A program made the position numbers and the translations under genes. From positions 2,982,001-3,046,000 of the forward strand of contig OX419762.1 in assembly GCA_948567375.1 (NCBI GenBank): a stretch of 64,000 nt of DNA. Reading direction: 5' to 3'. The notes under the pieces were generated by a model, which was not told the origin of the DNA, did no database searches, and saw only the letters and a list, made by a program, of their open reading frames with translations. The DNA is from Lunularia cruciata (lineage: Eukaryota; Streptophyta; Marchantiopsida; Lunulariales; Lunulariaceae). Positions 57,644 through 64,000 of the stretch are shown here, piece by piece (the first letter of the stretch is position 1; each line of letters begins with the position of its first letter).

Positions 57644-58476
57644 TCAATGGAGAGTATGCAGATAGTGATATTCTGCTGCATACCTTGTACTTGGCATTGC
57701 TGATAATTGATACAACTCTTCATCAGGGAACAGATTGTCAATTTCCCACTCTTGGTCTTGAGTTTCTAACCTAGACAGGAAGTCCGCATTCAAATGCAAA
57801 GCTCCCTTCCTTACTTGTATAGTATATGTGAATTCTTGTAACAACAAGATCCATCTTGCAATTTGCCCGAACAAATCTGCCTTCTTGACCAAATGTTGCA
57901 ATGCGTAATTGTCAACATAGAAGACAAACTCGTATCCCAATAGATAGTGGCGAAATTTCTTGCAAGCATACACCATTCCGAGTGCTTCTCTTTCAATCGT
58001 TGAATAATTCTTTTCAGAAACTGAAAGTTGTTGGTTGGCATAATACACCTGGTAGTCCTTCGTCTTTTTGTCCTTCTGACTTAAGACAACTCTGATGGCC
58101 ATGGACAAAGTGTCCACATATACATGAAAAGGGAAGTCCTAGTTTGGGGCCCTCATAATTGGTGCTTCAACCAGTTTCTTCTTCAACACTTGGAAAGCTT
58201 CTTCTTGATTTGCTTCCCACAAATAGTCTTTGGATTTCTTTAGAAGCTTTGTAAGTGGTGCAGCAAGCACCGCATAATTTGACACAAAGCGTCTATAGTA
58301 TCCGACATGTCCCAAGAAGGCTCTCAGCTCCCGGATGTTCTTCGGGGATTCCAAAGCTACTATTATCTTAACCTTCTCAACATCAACTTCAATACCTTGA
58401 CTTGACACCCAATGCCCCAGAAGAATTCCCTCCTTCATTGCGAAGAAGCATTTCTCCGGGTGTAATGACAAGCCGG
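57644..58476 (-). pseudogene. RT thumb and RNase H of L3
   Basis: 58476-58139: LHPEKCFFAMKEGILLGHWV, then ELRAFLGHVGYYRRFVSNYA and APLTKLLKKSKDYLW. 58117-57644: RNase H with NYSTIEREALGMVYACKKFR, FYVDNYALQHLV and GALHLNADFLSRLE. The RT is interrupted by G at 58477-61072. Confidence 0.9.
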
Positions 58477-58920
58477 TGTCGACGGGAAAATAGCCCACGT
58501 GTACCCTTGAGGCTTTTGGTGTGATGAATTTTCTTTTCTCTTTTATTTGTTGTAAGGAACAAGGATTTATGATAATATATCTTGGGTGTGGTTTTGCTAT
58601 CTTGTTTTGGGAGAAAGTGAGGAGACAGAGAAGGGCTGAGGGTTTTCACAAAATGCCAAAAGATTTCGAGAGGGTTTGGTAGAGGATTTCGAGAGGAGTG
58701 GCAGAAATTTTTGGGAGAAGAAAGGAGTAGGGTTTTTTTTGAAAAGGGACAGAGGAGTTTCGGGAGAGAAAGGGTTTTTTTTTTCGGGAATGACAGGAGG
58801 AGTTTGGGGGCAGAGGACAGAAGGTGGGCAGAAGGAAGTGAATCGAAAGGGACTGGAATGATCAGGAAGGAGTAGTCATGAAGGCTTTTTAGGGACAGAG
58901 GAAAAATCAGGAGAGGAAAT

Positions 58921-59200
58921 TTCGAGTTGGACAGGAGAGGGTTTGGCAGGAGGAGAAATTCTCGAGAAGCTAGAGGGTTTGGACAGAGGAACACACACAG
59001 GAAAAAAAATTTTGAGTTGGACAGGAGAGGGTTTGGCAGGAGGAGAAATTCTCGAGAAGCTGGAGGGTTTGGACAGAGGAACACACACAGGAAAAAAAAT
59101 TTCGAGTTGGACAGGAGAGGGTTTGGCAGGAGGAGAAATTCTCGAGAAGCTGGAGGGTTTGGACAGAGGAACACACATAGGAGAGGATTTTCGAGTTGGA
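58921..59200. repeat. G array 1: 90-bp tandem units, three copies
   Basis: Units start at 58921, 59011 and 59101 ('ttcgagttggacaggagagg'), exactly 90 bp apart, with only a few differences; a partial unit follows at about 59189. Confidence 0.95.
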
Positions 59201-59289
59201 CAGGAGGGCTTGAGAGTGCAGGGGAGAAAATTTCTCGAGAACTGAAGGGTGGAAGAGGAACAATCAGGGCCAGGATTTTCGAGTTGGAC

Positions 59290-59862
59290 AGGAGAGGAAT
59301 TTCGAAATGTGAGAGTGCAGGGCTGTGCTTGGACCAGGAGAGCAATTTCGAAATGTGAGAGTGCAAGGCTGTGCTTGGACCAGGAGAGCAATTTCGAAAT
59401 GTGAGAGTGCAGGGCTGTGCTTGGACCAGGAGAGGAATTCTGAAATGTGAGAGTGCAGGGCTGTGCTTGGACCAGGAGAGGAATTTTCGAAAGGTGAGAG
59501 TGCAGGGCTGTGCTTGGACCAGGAGAGGAATGTTCGAAAGGTGAGAGTGCAGGCTGTGCTTGGACCAGGAGAGGAATTTTCGAAATGTGAGAGTGCAGGG
59601 CTGTGCTTGGACCAGGAGAGCAATTTTGAAATGTGAGAGTGCAGGGCTGTGCTTGGACCAGGAGAGCAATTTCAAAATGTGAGAGTGCAGGCTGTGTTTG
59701 GACCAGGAGAGGAATTCTGAAATGTGAGAGTGCAGGGCTGTGCTTGGACCAGGAGAGGAATTTTTGAAAGGTGAGAGTGCAGGGCGTGCTTGGACCAAGA
59801 GAGGAATTTCAAAATGTGAGAGTGCAGGGCTGTGCTTGGACCAGGATAGGAATTTTCAAAAT
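59290..59862. repeat. G array 2: 46-bp tandem units, about twelve copies
   Basis: Units 'gtgagagtgcagggctgtgc' + 'ttggaccaggagagcaattt' + 'cgaaat' start at 59309, 59355, 59401 and so on every 45-47 bp. Differences are mostly single-base. The length is not a multiple of three, and the minus strand is open in several frames. Confidence 0.95.
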
Positions 59863-60670
59863 GTGAAAGGAGTCTTGAAGGGCTGAAGGCTTTTGGAGAT
59901 GCTTGAGGGCTGTGTTTTGGACCAGGAGAGAACTTTCCAAAATGTGAGAGGAGTTTTGAAGGGCTGAAGGCTTTTGAAGATGCATGAGGGCTGTGTTTTG
60001 GACCAGGACAGAAATTTCAAAATGTGAAGGGAGTTTTGAAGGGCTGAAGGCTTTTGGAGATGCCTTAGGACTGTGTTTTGGACCAGGATAGGAATTTTGA
60101 AATGTGAAAGGAGTCTTGAAGGCTGAAGGTTTTGGAGATGCTTTAGGACTGTGTTTTGGACCAGGACAGAAATTTCAAAATGTGAAGGGAGTCTTGAAGG
60201 GCTGAAGGCTTTTGGAGATGCCTTAGGACTGTGTTTTGGACCAGGATAGGAATTTTCGAAATGTGAAAGGAGTCTTGAAGGCTGAAGGTTTTGGAGATGC
60301 TTTGGGACTGTGTTTTGGACCAGGATAGGAATTTTTGAAATGTGAAAGGAGTCTTGAAGGGCTGAAGGCTTTTGGAGATGCCTTAGGACTGTGTTTTGGA
60401 CCAGGATAGGAATTTTCAAAATGTGAAAGGAGTCTTGAAGGGCTGAAGGCTTTTGGAGATGCATGAGGGCTGTGTTTTGGACCAGGACAGAAATTTCGAA
60501 ATGTGGAGGGAGTTTTGAAGGGCTGAAAGCTTTTGGAGATGCCTTAGGACTGTGTTTGGACCAGGATAGGAATTTTTGAAATGTGAAAGGAGTCTTGAAG
60601 GGCTGAAGGCTTTTGGAGATGCCTTAGGACTGTGTTTTGGACCAGGATAGGAAATTTCAAAATGTGAAAT
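59863..60670. repeat. G array 3: 80-bp tandem units, ten copies
   Basis: Units start at 59863, 59944, 60024, 60104, 60182, 60263, 60342, 60423, 60503 and 60583. They contain the array 2 core ('ttggaccagga.aggaattt', 'gaaatgtga') plus an extra ~34-bp block 'gtcttgaagggctgaaggct' + 'tttggagatgc'. Array 3 thus looks derived from array 2. Confidence 0.93.
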
Positions 60671-61072
60671 GAGTCTTGGAAGCAGATGTGTGTTATGAAT
60701 TGTGACTAGAGTTGAGGAAACTCCATTCTAGGATCTCTCAGTCTGGTCCAGGTGAAAAGCATAATTAAATGATCTGAGTGCTGGATTTATGTTCAGTTAG
60801 ATCACTCAGTTGTTATTTATTTTATTTTATCAAAGGGCCACCGGACCTAGGTCTATGAACTGCCAGATCCCGAACCATAGCTTGAACCTGACGAGAAAAT
60901 AGGATATGAGACCAAGCAGAGGTAGAAACCATAACACCAGCCTCGCATGACAAGATTGGTTTTACGAAATTCAAGGATAAAACAAAACCTTCAGGGTGAG
61001 TCAACCTCAAGAAACTAAGCACAAGCAGCCATGTGCTCGGCGCACTCTCAAGACCGAACGTTCCCCACGACA

Positions 61073-61660
61073 CCGGCAAAATGACACCTTTCAAAAGTTT
61101 GGCAAAGGTAATCTAAATGTACATCTCTTTGCCCGAACACACAAAAATCATCAATGAAAACTTCCACAAATCTGCGTAGGAAATCTTGGAAGATTGAATT
61201 CATCATCCGTTGGAAAGTAGCGGAAGCATTACACAACCCAAAGGGCATTTGATTGTAAGCAAAAGTGCCCCAATAGGTCGTGAATGTGGTTTTATCCTTG
61301 TCCTCTTTTCGAATGGATACTTGATTGTACCCTAAAAATCCATCAAGAAAGCTATACAAGGATGACCAATTACTTGATCTAAAATTGTATTCGTAAAAGG
61401 CAAGGGATGATGATCTTTCCTTGTGACTGCGTTCAACTTCCGGAAGTCTTGGCACACTTGGATCTTCCCTATTTTCTTCTTTGGGACAATGACAATGGGA
61501 GAGACCCATTCACTGCTTAAGACAGGGAAGATGATTCCGGCCCCTAAGTACTTGTTGATTTCATCTTTCACCAAAAGCGAGTACTTTGGGTTCAGGCGGT
61601 ATTGTCTTTGCCGCACCGGAACTGCACCTTCAACCAGATCAATCTGGTGTTCTCCAAATT
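61073..61660 (-). pseudogene. Reverse transcriptase of L3
   Basis: 61616-61332: RLNPKYSLLVKDEINKYLGA, WVSPIVIVPKKKIGKIQVCQ, DFRKLNAVTRKDHHPLPFTN. 61332-61090: YNQVSIRKEDKDKTTFTTYW, YNQMPFGLCNASATFQRMMN and the catalytic F-I-D-D within VEVFIDDFCVF. A canonical gypsy RT. It is interrupted by G at 61072. Confidence 0.9.
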
Positions 61661-61829
61661 CTCATGGAATACCTAGCATTTGATCAATAGACCAGGTGAA
61701 TACATCCTGGAATTCTATGAACAGGGTAGTGTATCCTGCCAACTCCTCCAAAATGATTGTCTTCAAAAATTTAAAAATTTTTCCTTCAGTCAATACAACA
61801 TCTTGACAGTCATCAAGGTTGATGACTCC

Positions 61830-62480
61830 TTAAACATGGCTTACTCGGCTTAACCCAAGGCGAGCTGCCATCAAACCCCCTTCCACCAAGTCAAGTTCAC
61901 CCAAGGCAAGGTCATATGGATCTTCGTCGTCGACACCCACCTTGTAGCATTCCAAATAGTTAACTTGGACTTTGTCTTCGGATTTGTCTGAGGATGAAGA
62001 CGATGAGTCTTCGGATTCATCCTCCTCTTCCGACAAACTTGTTTCCCCGAGGTGGGGAACTTTTGTCCAACTCATAGTCACTAGCTTCTGATCTTTGGAT
62101 GAAATGTCCTTAAATCTTAACTTCTGCTGATGCCAATCCACCACAACTTGGGCACTGTACAACCAAGGTCTTCCGATCAACAGAGGGTAACTAGTCTTTG
62201 TCACTGGCCGCAACACAATGTAGTTCAACTTGAAGGGCACCCCTCTAATGATTGTGGTTATGTTTGACAGCATGCCCAAAGGCCGTCTCTTGGTTTGGTC
62301 TGCAAACTTCAACACTCGGGATGTTGGCTCAAACGTATGATACCCGAGTCGATTTGTAGTATCTTTGGTCATGACGTTCACACCGGACCCCAAATCAATG
62401 GGTATCTATGTGATCATGCACCTTACAATCTCCGTGTCTACCTCGAGAGATCCCAAATCTTCTTGTTCAATACAATAGAT
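61830..62480 (-). pseudogene. Protease region of L3
   Basis: The minus strand from about 62480 gives IDLGSGVNVMTKDTTNRLGY (a D-L-G-S retropepsin-type motif), LSNITTIIRGVPFKLNYIVL and YPLLIGRPWLYSAQVVVDWH. An acidic serine-rich tail follows (about 62050-61960), then DPYDLALGELDLVEGG before RT. Confidence 0.82.
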
Positions 62481-62534
62481 AGCGGGCAGGTCCTTCTTTG
62501 ACATCGATCTCAACTTCTTGAGTGCCAAATTTAG

Positions 62535-64000
62535 CTACTTCTTGTATAGCTTGTTATCTTCCCACAATTGCTTAAATGTAACGTTGGCATTTGTGGCCGC
62601 CAGATCTGCTACAATATCGTATTGGGGTACTCCTCCCAATTTGACCGTCTTTGCCTTTGGCTTTGGGTTCAAAGTCTCTCCATGTTCCATCTTGACTTTG
62701 GGACGCTTCAAAATGGTGATGGGATTGCTAGTGGCCTTAACCCAAGGTTCCTTGGGTTGGCCCACCTTGGCTTGGATCAAACCCTTTACTTTGGATCGGA
62801 TGTCCGCCGGAAAAACTAGAGACTTCGTCTTCATCTCCTCTTCCAAACTCAGTTCTTGAGTCCTAAGTAGTGCCTCCTTTAGTTGTTTTTGCAAGGCTTT
62901 AGCTTTGGCTTTTGCAAGGATCTTCTCCTCCTTGGCAAAAAGAATTGCCTTTGGGCACAGTCTCTTCGCCTTTTTGGAAGAAGACAAGGTCGTACTCAGC
63001 TCTTTGGGATCACGCTTCTTCTTACAAGAGCATGTCTCAACCTTCAAAATTTCAAGGTGTGGTCATTCTCCTTCCGAGGCCGGACTCCCTTCTTGAGGTC
63101 TCTCCTCCTCAAGCATGATACAATTTACATTTGTATCCCCTTTGCCTGAATTGCTACACGCTCCGTGGGGGTCTGTACATATTTTACAGGCGGCTTTGGG
63201 TTCGGTGGGTGAGGACATTGGTTGCCCATATGCCCCAATCCTTTACAATTTCCACACAGTGGAACATACCCGATTTGCCTTCTTGGCTCCGGACAGTTTG
63301 GAGACCAATGTCCCATCAAGCCACAATTGTAATAGGCTCCGAGTGCAACATTCTGAGGACAATTTTGGTTGCTCATTGGTGGTCTTCGTGGAGGAGCATT
63401 GGGGTTATACTCCCTTGGTCCAAACCTCGGACCTTGGTACAATGTGCTAGCCTGAGGCTGTACCTCTTGCGTTTGGTACACCGCCTCTTCGTCCTCGTCT
63501 TGGCTCCATCTCGGAACCCAATCAATTTGCTGCACCGGGAATGCATTACTAGTGTTGCATTTTGTATTTTTGTGGCCTGATTTGCCACATGCGGTGCACC
63601 ATTCATTCGATCTCCCAAATGCTGGGACCTTCCTTCTGTCTTTGGCCCCAATCATCTGGATCTTGAAATCCGAAAACTCCTTGATGAGGGCATCCACCTT
63701 GGTATCCGCCTTATTTACACTCTTTGCTGGAGGAGTCACGGATTTCTTACCCCCTCATCTTCTTACTTGTCTTGGCTTTGATTCTTCTTTGGATTCCAAA
63801 GAAGAGCTCAAAGACGTGGAGGATTCTTCCAAAGAAGGGGATGTACTGCGTGAAGCTCTCCTTCTGGGCTTCTTGCCTTTCTTCTCCCAATTTCTCCGGT
63901 TGCTGGCAGAGTGAGAGTGGGCCACCTCATAATGAGCGACATGTTTGAGTGCTTTGTCAAGGGAAGTTACATTCCTCTTCCTTGCAAAGATTCAGATCTC
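62535..64000 (-). pseudogene. gag of L3 (three zinc-knuckle-like motifs, basic tail), runs off window
   Basis: 63739-63125 (204 open codons): a short helical start, then C-T-A-C-G-K-S-G-H-K-N-T-K-C, Y-N-C-G-L-M-G-H-W-S-P-N-C and C-G-N-C-K-G-L-G-H-M-G-N-Q-C, spread over about 110 residues with proline-rich spacers. 63047-62535: a lysine-rich, helical segment (AKAKAKALQKQLKEALLRTQ) ending in FKQLWEDNKLYKK. The capsid part continues to the window end. Multiple spaced knuckles recall RNA-binding gag of large plant gypsy elements. Confidence 0.82.

Larger units (their letters stand above)
58477..61072. mobile_element. Insertion G: TG..CA-ended, 4-bp target duplication, tandem-repeat-rich
   Basis: A 2596-bp insertion in L3 RT. 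The ends are TGTCGACGGGAA and (reverse complement of the right end) TGTCGTGGGGAA, matching at 10 of 12 positions. The flanks are 'ccgg' at 58473-58476 and 61073-61076; L1 has a continuous sequence of equal length across this site. There is no coding region of its own; about 1.75 kb is tandem repeats. TG..CA fits a solo LTR of an unidentified family, though a 4-bp duplication is less usual for gypsy. A non-autonomous TIR element with 4-bp duplications (Ginger-like) is the alternative. Confidence 0.75.
46946..64000 (-). mobile_element. Long-LTR gypsy element L3, 3' LTR to gag, runs past window end
   Basis: Minus-strand element in reading order: gag (63984-62535), protease (62480-61830), RT (61660-61073), insertion G, RT end and RNase H (58476-57644), integrase (57634-56471), polypurine tract (56380-56365) and 3' LTR (56364-46946, holding A5). 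Its 5' LTR lies past 64000. It sits in the integrase of L1. It is the best-preserved gypsy body in the window, with long open stretches such as the 287-codon integrase block, but it is still broken and twice interrupted. Confidence 0.88.

Noticed and set aside
58389-59798. A 469-codon open frame on the minus strand, the longest in the window
   Set aside because: It is made by the 46-bp array of insertion G: a stop-free unit whose length is not a multiple of three keeps more than one frame open. Its protein is a serine/leucine/proline repeat that runs into unrelated L3 RT. Not a gene.
59856-60464. A 202-codon repeat-protein frame on the minus strand
   Set aside because: It translates the 80-bp array 3 with the frame shifting between units; no independent start, domain or conservation.
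58921-60670. Regular direct repeats that could suggest a CRISPR array
   Set aside because: Units are contiguous without unique spacers, the setting is plant retrotransposons, and no cas genes exist. They are tandem satellites.

Overview
The window looks like a gene-poor, heterochromatic stretch of a land-plant nuclear genome. The evidence is dense plant-type Ty3/gypsy LTR retrotransposons: chromodomain-bearing chromoviruses primed by initiator tRNA-Met, and a second gypsy family with very long LTRs. I found no host gene, tRNA, rRNA or CRISPR. Nothing seen identifies the plant group. All elements are fossils with many breaks unless stated. Family letters are mine: A and B are chromoviruses, L is the long-LTR gypsy family, D is a gag-bearing gypsy-like unit, G is an insertion of unknown type, and R is an old dispersed repeat.

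Layout, left half. R copy 1 (1-246 and 5855-6480) is split by chromovirus A1 (247-5854, flanked by a perfect 5-bp target duplication). Positions 6481-11480 are non-coding, AT-rich DNA with several tandem repeats. R copy 2 (11481-12361) is interrupted by a deep minus-strand nest. The outer element is A2 (pieces at 12362-13523, 19206-19696 and 21289-22820). Inside it lie A3 (13524-19205), a B-family fragment B1 (19697-21288) and plus-strand B2 (from 22821). B2 is in turn interrupted by plus-strand A4 (25489-31109). R copy 3 (31310-32050, inverted) precedes a gag-like gene (33201-33932) and probably belongs to the LTR of family D.

Layout, right half. Family L fills 34060-64000. L1 (plus) runs from its LTR (ending at 37275) through gag, protease and RT, where a solo L LTR (L2, 41263-45049, perfect 5-bp target duplication) sits, and on into integrase. 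At 46945 integrase is cut by L3 (minus), whose 3' LTR (46946-56364) holds chromovirus A5 (47893-53535). L3's RT holds insertion G (58477-61072), mostly made of 90-, 46- and 80-bp tandem repeats.

Most notable observations. (1) The L-family LTR is about 3.8 kb and carries, in the sense direction, a multi-block coding region for a globular plus coiled-coil protein. A TATA-like box lies just before it and a second one after it. The unit is bounded by TG..CA, and its LTR nature is shown by the solo copy and by a polypurine tract. (2) The U3 of family A LTRs holds dense GAA/TTC arrays matching heat-shock elements directly upstream of a TATA box, which suggests heat-responsive chromoviruses. (3) The nests give a relative insertion history. 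Hand-counted LTR divergence is about 4 percent for A5, 6 to 7 percent for A1 and A4, and 15 to 18 percent for A3.
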